Source: an uncultured Gammaproteobacteria bacterium | GTDB taxonomy: Bacteria; Pseudomonadota; Gammaproteobacteria; HK1 | NCBI GenBank assembly: GCA_958295465.1 | Contig: OY282353.1 | Location: 5,323,001 to 5,387,000, forward strand | DNA length: 64,000 nucleotides | Direction: 5' to 3' | In this document: positions 9,032 to 17,607 of the stretch, in pieces | Layout: every line of letters starts with the position of its first letter | Numbering within the stretch: position 1 is the stretch's first letter | The notes under the pieces: generated by a model | What the model was told of the DNA's origin: nothing | Seen by the model: the letters and a program-made list of their open reading frames with translations, nothing else | The model's database searches: none | Made by a program: the position numbers and the translations under genes

Positions 9032-9517
9032 TCATGGCCGGCGGCGCCGGCCGGGCGGCCCGCTGGACGGCTTGCCCGGCGGCAGCTCCGGGTAGCGACG
9101 TACGATCGCGACAACCCGGACCGAGTAGCGCAGCAGGAGCAGGAGCACGATGAGGATTACCACGTGGTCGAGCGGCGTGAGCTTCGGGCTGAAGCCCTTG
9201 ACCAAGAAGAAGACGAGCGCCCCGACCGGGGTCGCGGCGCAGTAGAGCGCGGCCGGGTAGTACTTGGCGAACGCGAGGACCACCGCCGCGCAGATGACGG
9301 TGAATCCGTAGAACGCGACGTCGATCGAGCGCCCGTACGGTGACGCCTCGGTGGTCGAGGCGAGGGTGACGACCGCGAAGAGGATGCCGAGGAACACGCT
9401 GTAGACGTGGATCTCGCTGTCCGCCTGCGGGCGCGTCAGACGCCCGACGGCGGTGAAGTAAGGCGTCTTCTCCTCGTCCCAGACGTACCGCTTGAAGAGC
9501 TTTTCCCAGTCCAGCAT
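9032..9517 (-). CDS. Hypothetical membrane protein in TRAP operon
   Basis: The 161-residue protein has a soluble start (MLDWEKLFKRYVWDEEKTPY), then four predicted membrane helices (about 34–55, 65–82, 87–105 and 117–130) and a Pro/Arg-rich tail. I do not recognise a family. It begins 33 bases after the dctQ stop, which suggests it is made with the TRAP transporter. Its last 28 residues are copied, imperfectly, at 7696–7785. The soluble start resembles that of small accessory membrane proteins sometimes found with TRAP systems, but that is only an impression. Confidence 0.65.
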   Translation of the reverse strand: MLDWEKLFKRYVWDEEKTPYFTAVGRLTRPQADSEIHVYSVFLGILFAVVTLASTTEASPYGRSIDVAFYGFTVICAAVVLAFAKYYPAALYCAATPVGALVFFLVKGFSPKLTPLDHVVILIVLLLLLRYSVRVVAIVRRYPELPPGKPSSGPPGRRRRP

Positions 9518-9550
9518 CGGCCTGGCGCCGGAGCGGTGGGACGATGCGGA

Positions 9551-10396
9551 TCAGCCGGCTGCGGCCGATCCGTCGCTGTCCCTGAGGTGGCCGGATTGCG
9601 CGGCCCGGGCCCTGAGCACGTCCTCCGCCTTCGAGAGGTCGAGCCGTTCCTTGCCCTCGATCTTGCTGCCCTGCTCTTCGGGCCATTCGATGGTCATCAG
9701 CGGATAGCGCAGGTCCTGGGGGCCGAACAGGACCGAGAGCACTTGCAGCAGCACCGAGACGCCGGCGATGAGGACGAAGACCAGTCCCACCACCAGCACG
9801 CTCTTGATGATCCAGCGATGGGTGAGCCCGACCGTGGACGCCGAAATTTCATTCATCAGGAACGAATCGACGGCGTAGACCACCGCGAAATAGACGACGA
9901 TGCAGGTATACGGGATCAGGAAGACGGTGAGACCGATCAGCTCCATCCAGGCTTTCTTGCGAAACGCCAGGTGCTCGCGGATGAGATCGACCCGCACGTG
10001 GGTGTTCCAGATGTAGCCGTAGCCGAGCACGAGCGCGAACAGCCCGGTATGGAAGTGCCATTCGAGCTCCTGCAGCACCGTGGAGTCGAAGAAGCGTCCG
10101 AAGATCTCCACCAGGGTCACCTGGAACTTGCCGACCTTGCGGATGCAGACGTCCATGACCGTGATGCCCACCAGCGGCAGCACCATCCACGCGCCGAAGC
10201 GGCCCATGCGATCGACGGCGACCCGAAGCCGCTCGGACCAGACGGCGAGAGCCGGCCATTCGGAGCGATCGTCGTAGCGGCGGCGCCGCCCGGCGGCGGC
10301 TTCCGGCGCCGCGGCGGCAGCCGGCGCTGTCGAGGCAGCCGGTGCCGCCGGGGTACTCGGCGCAGCCGACGCCGTTTCTTGTGCGGTGGTGGTCAT
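9551..10396 (-). CDS. dctQ: TRAP transporter small membrane subunit (DctQ-like)
   Basis: The 281-residue subunit has four membrane helices between about 65 and 235, including VLPLVGITVMDVCIRKVGKF and a conserved W-x3-H-V-R-V-D-L-I-R segment. The first 40 residues are Ala/Pro-rich and absent from most DctQ proteins. The family bridges the solute-binding protein and the large permease in sodium-driven uptake. It is last in the order dctP–dctM–dctQ (PQM is more usual), 22 bases after dctM. Confidence 0.9.
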   Translation of the reverse strand: MTTTAQETASAAPSTPAAPAASTAPAAAAAPEAAAGRRRRYDDRSEWPALAVWSERLRVAVDRMGRFGAWMVLPLVGITVMDVCIRKVGKFQVTLVEIFGRFFDSTVLQELEWHFHTGLFALVLGYGYIWNTHVRVDLIREHLAFRKKAWMELIGLTVFLIPYTCIVVYFAVVYAVDSFLMNEISASTVGLTHRWIIKSVLVVGLVFVLIAGVSVLLQVLSVLFGPQDLRYPLMTIEWPEEQGSKIEGKERLDLSKAEDVLRARAAQSGHLRDSDGSAAAG

Positions 10397-10418
10397 CGCT
10401 CGTCAGCCTCGCTCGTCG

Positions 10419-11915
10419 TCAGCCCGGGTCGTAGACCGAGCGCATCAGCCACAGTGCGATCTCCGGCTTCCAGATCACCAGGATGAGCCCCAGTACCTGG
10501 ATGCTCACGAAAGGAATGATGCCCTTGTAGACGCTCTGGATCTTGATCTCCTTCGGCGCGATCCCCTTCAGGTAGAAGAGCGCGAAGCCGAAAGGCGGCG
10601 TCAGGAAGGAAGTCTGGAGGTTCACCGCCATCAGGATGATGAACCAGAAGAGGATGTCGCCCTTGGGGACGTGGTCCCCGAAGTCCAGGCCGGCGACGAG
10701 CGGCGCGAAGACCGGAAGGACGATCAGGGTGATCTCGATCCAGTCGAGGAAGAAGCCGAGGATGAAGGTGATCCCCATCAGCAGGAAGAGCAGCCCCCAC
10801 GAGGACAGCCCGGCTTCCAGGATCAGGTGCTCGACGATGTCGTCGCCGCCCAGTGACCGGTAGACGTAGGCGAAGCAGGTCGCGCTGATGATGATGAAGA
10901 AGATCATCGCGACGGTGCGCGCCGAGGCGTGGCATACGCTCTCGAGCACCTTGAAGCTCAGCCGTCTGTTGAACCACGCGAGCAGGATGGCCCCGAAGGC
11001 GCCCACCGCGCCGGCCTCGCTGGGGGTGGAGAACCCGAAGAGGATTGCGCCCTTGATGAGGGTGATGAGGAAGACCGGCGGCAGGAAGCTCCTGAAGATG
11101 AGCGGCAGCATCTCGCCCTTGGGCACCTGCAGGAGATCCGGCGGCAACGGAGGGGCGATCGAGGGTTTCAGGAGCGAGGCCGTCCACACGAAGAGCAGGT
11201 AGAGGCCGGCGAGCAGCAGCCCCGGCATGAGCGCGGCCATGAACACGTTGCCGACCGAGACCTGAAGCAGGTCGGCCATGATGATGAGCATGATGCTCGG
11301 CGGGATCAGGATGCCGAGGGTGCCGGACGCGGCGATGGTCCCGCAGGCGAGGCCGTGGCTGTAGCCCTGACGGAGCATGGTGGGCAGCGCCAGCGCGGTC
11401 ATCATGGTGACCGAGGCGCCGATGATGCCGGTCATCGCGGCGAGGATGGTGCCCATGATGCACACCGCCAGCGCCAGGGCGCCGGGAACCCGCTTGAGCA
11501 GGACCTGCACGCAGTAGAGGAGGTCGTTGGCGACGCCGCTGCGCTCCATCATCACGCCCATGAACACGAAGGCGGGGACCGCCACCAGCACCAGGTTTTC
11601 CGCCGCGCCTCCCCAGATCCGCGGCAGGAAGTTGAAGAATTCGATCAGCGAAAAGACATCCAGGAAGTACCCGATCATCCCGTAGAGCAGCGCCAGCCCG
11701 CCGAGGATGAACGCCACCGGGTAGCCGGAGAACAGCAGGGTCGCGAGGGTGAGGAACATCACGATCGGGAGGTAGTCCTGCACGAAGTAGAGCAGCTCCT
11801 CCTGGCCCTCGGCGTCGAGACCGCTCACGTACGCGTACGCCAGCGCGACGAGCACGAGGATCGCGACCGGCGCGACGATCGCGACGTTGCGTGCGGCTTT
11901 CGCGATCAGCTCCAT
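10419..11915 (-). CDS. dctM: TRAP transporter large permease (DctM-like)
   Basis: The 498-residue DctM-type permease has at least twelve hydrophobic segments. It carries the family's glycine-rich stretches, for example AAMTGIIGASVTMMTALALP and ASGTLGILIPPSIMLIIMAD. Its length exceeds typical 425-residue DctM proteins and fits the alpha-keto-acid (TakP) branch. It forms the sodium-coupled translocation path at the inner membrane. The ATG at 11915 follows a GGGGGAG site. Confidence 0.93.
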   Translation of the reverse strand: MELIAKAARNVAIVAPVAILVLVALAYAYVSGLDAEGQEELLYFVQDYLPIVMFLTLATLLFSGYPVAFILGGLALLYGMIGYFLDVFSLIEFFNFLPRIWGGAAENLVLVAVPAFVFMGVMMERSGVANDLLYCVQVLLKRVPGALALAVCIMGTILAAMTGIIGASVTMMTALALPTMLRQGYSHGLACGTIAASGTLGILIPPSIMLIIMADLLQVSVGNVFMAALMPGLLLAGLYLLFVWTASLLKPSIAPPLPPDLLQVPKGEMLPLIFRSFLPPVFLITLIKGAILFGFSTPSEAGAVGAFGAILLAWFNRRLSFKVLESVCHASARTVAMIFFIIISATCFAYVYRSLGGDDIVEHLILEAGLSSWGLLFLLMGITFILGFFLDWIEITLIVLPVFAPLVAGLDFGDHVPKGDILFWFIILMAVNLQTSFLTPPFGFALFYLKGIAPKEIKIQSVYKGIIPFVSIQVLGLILVIWKPEIALWLMRSVYDPG

Positions 11916-12034
11916 CGCGCTCCCCCGGAGCCGGTGGTCGGTGTCGCTCGCATGGAACGGACCTGCGTCCCGCCCGCCTGCAAGGCTGGTCCGAGTACGA
12001 CCTCACCAGCGGTCGCCGCGGGCGGACCAAACGC

Positions 12035-12058
12035 CCGGAGCCCGGGGATCCGGGCTCC
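12035..12058 (-). promoter_or_regulatory. Hairpin between dctP and dctM
   Basis: A perfect 10-bp stem (CGGAGCCCGG paired with CCGGGCTCCG) encloses a 4-base loop in the 216-bp gap after dctP. No T-run follows it on the transcribed strand, so it is more likely an mRNA-stabilising or partial-termination element. Such elements commonly keep the binding protein more abundant than the permeases. The stem is seen; the role is inferred. Confidence 0.5.
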
Positions 12059-12131
12059 GATGCACTCTCTCGCTACGGTACGAGGCACGAGGGACACCCC
12101 GTTCCGGGGCCGGCCGCGGCCTTGTCCCGGC

Positions 12132-13211
12132 CTATTCGAGGTATGTGCTGTCGAGCGACTGGGCGTCGCCCCAGGTCTTGTAGACCTCGCGCCAGGCGAA
12201 GTAGCTCTCGGCCGCCTTCTTCCACAGCTCGTCCTTCTCGCCCACCTCGACGGCCACTTCCCGCCACGCCGCCTCGAACCTGGCGAGATCCTCGTCCGAC
12301 CAGCGCTTGTTGGTGACGCCGTACTCCGAGAGCATCTTGTTCATCGCTCCCGGATTCCTCGCTTCCGTCTCCGCGTAGGTGTAGGCCACCTGGTGGCCGG
12401 CCGCGATCTCGATCATCGCCTTGTACTCGTCGGGCAGCGCGTCGAACTTCGCCTGGTTGATCAGTATCTCGGAGCACGAGATCTGCTGGTGCCAGCCCGG
12501 GTAGTAGTTGAACTTGGCGATCTGGTGGAAGCCGAGGTTGATGTCCATCGCCGGCATGGAGAACTCGGTCGCGTCGATGACCCCCTTCTCCAGCGCCGGA
12601 TAGATGTCGGCGGCGGCCAGGAGCTGGGTGGATACGCCGAGCTTCTGCATCACCTGGGCGCCGACCCCGAAGAAGCGCATCTTGAAGCCGCGCAGCTCGT
12701 CGACGCTCTTGATCTCCTCCCGGAACCAGCCGGAGGTCTCCGGGCCGATGCACAGGGAATCGAACGCCATCAGGCCGTGCCTGGCGTACGCCTCGTCGCG
12801 GACGTCGTTGCCGCCGCCGAACCACTTCCAGGCGAGGTATTCCCCGAGCTGCGGGCCGAAGGGCACGGCGGTGAAGAACGCGACGCCCGCGCCGAGCTTG
12901 CCGGTGTGGTAGCCGGGGGTCGTCCAGCACGCTTCCACCGAACCCTTGGACGCGGCGTCGAAGCACTCCAGCGCCGGCACCAGCGCGCCCGGCTCGAAGA
13001 ACTTGATCTGGAAATTGCCGCCGGACAGGCGGTCGATGTCTTTCGAGAAACGCACGCCGGACTCGCCGAGATGTGCGAGCGAGCTGGACCACGTGCTCTG
13101 CATCTTCCACTTCACGCGCTTCTGCGCATGGGCGCTGGTGGATGCGGCCAACGCTACGGTGACGGCGACGCCGGTGACGGCGATCGCCCTGGAGAGTTTG
13201 CGAAGTTTCAT
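12132..13211 (-). CDS. dctP: TRAP transporter solute-binding protein (DctP/TakP-like)
   Basis: The 359-residue precursor has a clear Sec signal peptide (MKLRKLSRAIAVTGVAVTVA, cleavage after about AHA-Q). The mature part begins KRVKWKMQSTW and contains the TakP-like block FFEPGALVPALECFDAASKG and VEACWTTPGYHTGK. In this branch ligands are often 2-oxo acids or other monocarboxylates; the actual ligand here is unknown. It opens the operon dctP–dctM–dctQ. The ATG at 13211 has two overlapping GGAGG sites just upstream. Confidence 0.93.
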   Translation of the reverse strand: MKLRKLSRAIAVTGVAVTVALAASTSAHAQKRVKWKMQSTWSSSLAHLGESGVRFSKDIDRLSGGNFQIKFFEPGALVPALECFDAASKGSVEACWTTPGYHTGKLGAGVAFFTAVPFGPQLGEYLAWKWFGGGNDVRDEAYARHGLMAFDSLCIGPETSGWFREEIKSVDELRGFKMRFFGVGAQVMQKLGVSTQLLAAADIYPALEKGVIDATEFSMPAMDINLGFHQIAKFNYYPGWHQQISCSEILINQAKFDALPDEYKAMIEIAAGHQVAYTYAETEARNPGAMNKMLSEYGVTNKRWSDEDLARFEAAWREVAVEVGEKDELWKKAAESYFAWREVYKTWGDAQSLDSTYLE

Positions 13212-13598
13212 CCTCCTACCTCCTGCTGGTTGCGGAAAGACTCGGACACGGTGCCGGACTCCCTTCTCGGTGTGCGCGAATTCCTGCGGGACGGCGTGCC
13301 CATTCAATGGACGATGCCCGGATGGTGCGATGCGAGCACCCGGGACGGCAACTGCCTTACTTATATGTGAAATCACCGGCAGGCGCCCTTCGGTGCAAGT
13401 GCGGCTTCCGGCGTCCTGCGCGCCGAAGTGACGGGCACCATGCGCCGGGCGCATGATAAGCGATGCCTCCGAAGTGCCGCAATGCAGTATTTTCTTTGCA
13501 AATCAGGGGATCGGAATCGTCCCGATCATGATTCACCGAGACCCGTCCTGCCTCCGGCCCGCCCGACACCGGTTCCCGGATCGTTATCGGTCCGCCGC
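13212..13598. other. Upstream region of the TRAP operon
   Basis: These 387 bases hold no recognisable gene. An AT-rich patch at about 13350–13375, including TATAAG on the minus strand, is a possible promoter for dctP, but no matching -35 box stands out. The right part runs into the Memo remnant. Confidence 0.35.
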
Positions 13599-13860
13599 GC
13601 CCTGGAGCACGTATTCGTCCAACGTTTCGCCCCGGCCTTCGAGCGCGAGCACAGCCTGGAGGTACATCTCCCGTTCCTCATGCGGGTGCTTCCACGGTTC
13701 ACCTTCGTGCCGCTCCTCGTGGGCAGGGCGAGCCCCGCCGAGATCGACACCCTGCTCGAAGCGCTGTGGGGCGGGCCGGAGACCGCGATCATCATCAGCT
13801 CGGACCTTGGCCACTACCTCGATCACGAGCGCGCGCGCCGGGCCGATGCGGAGACCTCGG
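13599..13860 (+). pseudogene. AmmeMemoRadiSam protein B (Memo-like) fragment
   Basis: The frame reads ALEHVFVQRFAPAFEREHSL, EVHLPFL, then FVPLLVGRA, LWGGPET and IIISSDLGHYLDHE. This is the middle of Memo proteins, with the EHSLE-H and SSDL-HY blocks that hold the class-III-dioxygenase-like histidines. Both ends are missing, so about 87 of 265 residues survive. Directly after it, in another frame, comes the end of an AMMECR1 gene, its usual partner. Confidence 0.72.
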
Positions 13861-13885
13861 AGGCCATTCCCGGCTCCGGCCGGAC

Positions 13886-14065
13886 ATCGACGGACTCATC
13901 ATCGAGGACGGGAAGAAGCGCGCGACCTTCCTGCCGAGCGTATGGAAAGGCATTCCGGAGCCGGCCCGTTTCGTCCGGGAACTCGCCGCAAAGGCCGGCT
14001 GGCCCGCGGGGCACTGGACGGCGACGGTACGGACGTGGCGCTACACCACCGGGGAGTTCGAATGA
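13886..14065 (+). pseudogene. AmmeMemoRadiSam protein A (AMMECR1) C-terminal fragment
   Basis: The frame reads DIDGLIIEDGKKRATFLPSV, then WKGIPEPARFVRELAAKAGW and ends TVRTWRYTTGEFE. TFLPSVW and the YTT-E-F ending are AMMECR1 hallmarks. About the last 60 of 190 residues remain, 25 bases past the Memo remnant and in a different frame. The fragment order B–A matches normal AmmeMemoRadiSam operons, so this is a collapsed operon. No radical-SAM member is visible. Confidence 0.72.
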
Positions 14066-14087
14066 GGGAGACGAGTCGCGGCCGGGT

Positions 14088-15788
14088 TCAGCCCGCCGCG
14101 ACGCCGACTCCATACACCGCCTCCGCGATTTCCCGCGAGATGCGGCCGGCCGCGACGTCCGCGGCCACCGCCAGCGGGTCGCGCTCGTGCGGATCACCGA
14201 AGCCCGCGCCGCCGGGGGTGTGGAGGATGAGCCGTTCCCCGGCCGGAATGTGCTGCGTGCCCTTGCCGTTCAGGACCGCGCCCGAGGCGAGCCGAACCCC
14301 GCCACGCTCACCGTCGTGCCCGCCGTAGCGCCCGCGCGGGGGATGGAGGATGCGATCGAAGGAGGCGAGCAGCTCGAAGTCCTTGCCGATGGCCGACTCG
14401 ATCTCGATGACCTGGCCGAGGCCGCCGCGCCGGCGCCCGTGGCCGCCGGAGCCGGGGCGCAGCTCCTTGCGCCAGAACACCACCGGCGAGACCGACTCGT
14501 TGATCTCGACCGGCGTGCCTCGGACCCCGCTCGGATACGCGGTGGCAGAGAGTCCGTCCTTGGCGGGCCGCGCGCCGGTGCCGCCGTTGCATACCGCGGT
14601 GACCGCGAACAGGGCGCCACTGGTCTGGTTCGCGGCGCGGTCGCTCTCGCCGCGCATGGTGACGTTCCACAGGCACGCCGCCCCCTCGGCGGGTACGCGT
14701 TCGGGAACCGCCTGGGTCAATGCGCCGAAGACCACGTCGGGCAGCATCTGGCCGATGATGTGGCGCGAGCACACCGGAGCCGGATAGGGCGCGTTGAGCA
14801 CGCAGCCCTCGGGCGCCGTCACCCGGAACGGCGCGAGCGAGCCCCAGTTGTTCGGGACGTCGGCGGAGACGATGCACGAGAGCCCGAAGCACGTATAAGC
14901 GGCGGTGTACGCCATCGGCACGTTGACCCCATGATTCGATTTCGGCGATGTCCCGTCGTAGTCGACGGTGATGCCGCCAGCGCTGATATCGAGCTTCGCG
15001 ACGAGGTCGACGGGACCCTCGTAGCCATCGACCCGCATGGAATTCCGATACTCGCCTGCCGGCAGCTTCGCGATCTCGGCCAGCACCGCCTGGCGCGAGC
15101 TCTCACAGATGTACTCGCCCAGCTCGTCCAGATCGTCGAGACCGAACTCCGTCATCATCTCGACGAGGCGCTCGCAGCCCACGTCGTTGCACGCGGCCAG
15201 CGAGTACACGTCGCCTTCCGATTCGACCGGCTGGCGGGTGTTCGCACGCACCATCGCCATCAGGGTCTCGTTGATCTCGCCCCGGTCCGCGAGCTTGAGC
15301 ATCGGGATGTAGATGCCTTCCATGTGCACGTCGGTCGCATCGGGGCCGAAGCCGACGCCGCCGATATCGGTGAGGTGCGACGTGCACGAGAACAGCCCCA
15401 CGAGCCGGCCCCGGTGGAAGCAGGGGGTGGTCAGCACGAAGTCGTTGAGGTGGCCGGTGCCCATCCACGGGTCGTTGGTGATGTAGATGTCGCCCTCGTG
15501 CATCGTCTCGACGGGGAAGTGGCGAAGGAAGTGCCGGACCGATTCCGCCATGGAGTTGACGTGGCCGGGGGTGCCGGTCACGGCTTGCGCGAGCATCCTG
15601 CCGCGGGTGTCGAACACGCCGGCGGAGAGGTCCCCCGCCTCGCGCACGATGGGCGAGAACGCGGTGCGCATGAGGGTCTGCGCCTGCTCCTCGACGACCG
15701 CAATGAGGCGGTTCCACATGATCTGCATGCGAATGGTCTTCAGGGCATCGGTGCTCATCTCGATCATCATCCCGTGCTTGAGTTGCAT
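14088..15788 (-). CDS. hyuB: Hydantoinase B / oxoprolinase family subunit (HyuB)
   Basis: The 566-residue protein is full-length HyuB. It has the N-terminal block LIAVVEEQAQTLMRTAFSPI, VREAGDLSAGVFD, ITNDPWMGTGHLNDFVLTTP and the C-terminal TPGGAGFGDPHERDP. HyuB works with HyuA in ATP-dependent hydrolysis of hydantoins or 5-oxoproline, or in related carboxylases. No hyuA lies next to it: the genes beside it are AmmeMemoRadiSam remnants and a glycosyl-lipid transferase. Several ATGs (15788, 15770, 15758) are close together, none with a strong ribosome site; 15788 is used. Confidence 0.92.
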   Translation of the reverse strand: MQLKHGMMIEMSTDALKTIRMQIMWNRLIAVVEEQAQTLMRTAFSPIVREAGDLSAGVFDTRGRMLAQAVTGTPGHVNSMAESVRHFLRHFPVETMHEGDIYITNDPWMGTGHLNDFVLTTPCFHRGRLVGLFSCTSHLTDIGGVGFGPDATDVHMEGIYIPMLKLADRGEINETLMAMVRANTRQPVESEGDVYSLAACNDVGCERLVEMMTEFGLDDLDELGEYICESSRQAVLAEIAKLPAGEYRNSMRVDGYEGPVDLVAKLDISAGGITVDYDGTSPKSNHGVNVPMAYTAAYTCFGLSCIVSADVPNNWGSLAPFRVTAPEGCVLNAPYPAPVCSRHIIGQMLPDVVFGALTQAVPERVPAEGAACLWNVTMRGESDRAANQTSGALFAVTAVCNGGTGARPAKDGLSATAYPSGVRGTPVEINESVSPVVFWRKELRPGSGGHGRRRGGLGQVIEIESAIGKDFELLASFDRILHPPRGRYGGHDGERGGVRLASGAVLNGKGTQHIPAGERLILHTPGGAGFGDPHERDPLAVAADVAAGRISREIAEAVYGVGVAAG

Positions 15789-15967
15789 CGTACGCGACTC
15801 GTTCGGAGATCCTCGGCGGATCCGGAGCGAGCCGTGGAGTGCGGCATGGACAGTGGGTGACGCTGGTTCAATCTCGCGCCGAATAATGTCCCCCGGTGAC
15901 TTCCCCTCAATCGTTGCGCCCCGCGTCCGGACCACCAGACAGGTATCGACGCCGCAACGAGTCGACT

Positions 15968-17083
15968 TCAGGATTGCCTTGGGCTCATCCCGGACCGCCT
16001 TCTCGGGATGCGCAGAACCCGACGGCTGTGCAGCAGCGCGGCCCGCCGGTACGCCACGGCATAGAGCACGAGCAGCAAGGCGAAGGCGAGCAGCGACCAT
16101 ACCTGATCGTATGGGCTCAGCATCACGAAGACGAGGCTCGTCATCGCTCCTCCCCACAGCAGCACGCTGGTGACGGGGTTGGCGAGCCGCCTGCTCTTCA
16201 CCCTCATCGCGACCTTCCGGTGGATCAGCATGTGCAGGTGCACCTTGTCCGGCTTGGTCGGCAGATGTCCGCGGCGGATGGTTTTGCGGAAGATCGCGTG
16301 CATCGTCTCCACCACCGGATAGGCCAGGATCACGATGCTGACCCACACCGAGACATCGGGGTTTCGCATGGGGAGCATGACGCCTACGGACCCGAGCACG
16401 AAGCCCGAGAAATACGCCCCTCCATCGCCCAGAAAGACGTGTCCGTGCGGGAAGTTCACCAGCAGGAATCCCAGCAGCACCGCGATGACGACGGTCGTGA
16501 GCATCACCAGCTCGTGGTCCCCGGTCGTCCAGGCGGCGACCGCGAACGCCGACAGCATGATGATGACGGACCCCGCGGCGAGCCCGTGGAATCCGTCGAT
16601 GATGTTCACCGCATTCGCAAGGCCGCACACCGCGAACGCGGTAAAGGCGATAGAGACGGCATGGACCGCCATGAGGTCGTCGATGAAGACGATTTCCAGC
16701 CGCGTCACGGAATAGCCGGTGATGACGCAGAAGAGCAGGCCCGAGAGCATCGTTGCGCACAAGCGCAGCACGGACGAGGCCCGCTTGGTCAGGTCCTCCG
16801 CCAGTCCGGCAACGAACGCGAGGGTCCCGCTGATGCCGAGCGCAAACAGGAGCGGGCGTACCGGCTGGGGAGCCGTCCCGGCTGCGACCCAGAACCCCAT
16901 GAACACGGCGAGCCCGCCGATCCTCGGGGTGGGCGTATCGTGGAATTTCTGCAGTCCCGTCGTGGGATCGAAGGTGAAGGCGATGTGCCAGCGCCTGGTG
17001 AGCGCGATCAGGATGCTCGCGGCGAAGGCGGCGGCGAAACCGGTCGCTGCCGGCCAGACTGTTCCCGGGAGATCGAGTATCAC
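15968..17083 (-). CDS. WecA/MraY-like undecaprenyl-phosphate sugar-1-phosphate transferase
   Basis: The 371-residue polytopic membrane enzyme (about 10–11 helices) has the family motifs: VAGLAEDLTKR (the D-D-type metal site appears as ED), NAVNIIDGFHGLA, VFLGDGGAYFSGF and the basic HLHMLIHR loop. The family attaches a sugar phosphate to undecaprenyl phosphate, the first step of O-antigen or other cell-surface glycans. It is encoded alone here, without glycan genes nearby, so which glycan it starts is unknown. Confidence 0.87.
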   Translation of the reverse strand: MILDLPGTVWPAATGFAAAFAASILIALTRRWHIAFTFDPTTGLQKFHDTPTPRIGGLAVFMGFWVAAGTAPQPVRPLLFALGISGTLAFVAGLAEDLTKRASSVLRLCATMLSGLLFCVITGYSVTRLEIVFIDDLMAVHAVSIAFTAFAVCGLANAVNIIDGFHGLAAGSVIIMLSAFAVAAWTTGDHELVMLTTVVIAVLLGFLLVNFPHGHVFLGDGGAYFSGFVLGSVGVMLPMRNPDVSVWVSIVILAYPVVETMHAIFRKTIRRGHLPTKPDKVHLHMLIHRKVAMRVKSRRLANPVTSVLLWGGAMTSLVFVMLSPYDQVWSLLAFALLLVLYAVAYRRAALLHSRRVLRIPRRRSGMSPRQS

Positions 17084-17209
17084 GTGATTGACGGCAGTGT
17101 TCGTGGCTGGTGCGGGACGCGAGGTACGTCACCATAAGCGCTAACTGATTTTTCATCAATAATCGAAGTGGAGCTGCCCCGATTCAGTGGACAGTGAAGG
17201 GCTTGGGCT

Positions 17210-17440
17210 TCATGCCGCTTCCTGGTCGCTCCTCTCGAAGGCCATCGGGGATTGCCGACCGAGGCCCCGGTGACGACGATGCGGGTCATACCACCCCTCG
17301 ATGAACTCGAAGAGGGCTCTGCGCGCCTGGTGATGAGCCTGCCCCGGCTTGACCGGGGGTCATGGAAGTGCGTGCGGTCGAGCAGCTCGCATTCGAGGGC
17401 GGCGAAGAAGCTCTCGGCCATTCAGGCTCATGTTTCGTTG
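17210..17440 (-). pseudogene. IS3-family transposase (OrfB) C-terminal remnant
   Basis: Two reading frames together give the end of an IS3 OrfB. MAESFFAALECELLDRTHFH in one frame is followed in another by HQARRALFEFIEGWYDPHRR and HRGLGRQSPMAFERSDQEAA, then stop. The frame changes near 17355, so the gene is frameshifted, and everything upstream of the last catalytic region is missing. The sequence just after the stop, with CTGTCCACTGAATC near 17185–17198 in reverse, looks like an IS3 terminal repeat. Gene polarity is opposite to trxB. Confidence 0.75.
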
Positions 17441-17607
17441 GACAGGACCGCCGGTTGAAAATCACCGGACAATCCGCCATCGTTCCGACGTTTCCACCGC
17501 GCGCGCGGCATGTGCGGCGATCCCCGCAAGCCCTTGAACCCGACCGCGCGAGCGCCTGCCCCGAACCACCGTGCGGCCCGATCCGATCGAACGGAACCGA
17601 CGATACG

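Noticed and set aside
14088..17159. Single 1023-residue protein including HyuB
   Set aside because: Only the last 566 residues match HyuB. The upstream part is antisense-frame text over the WecA-like gene, which has its own motifs in another frame.
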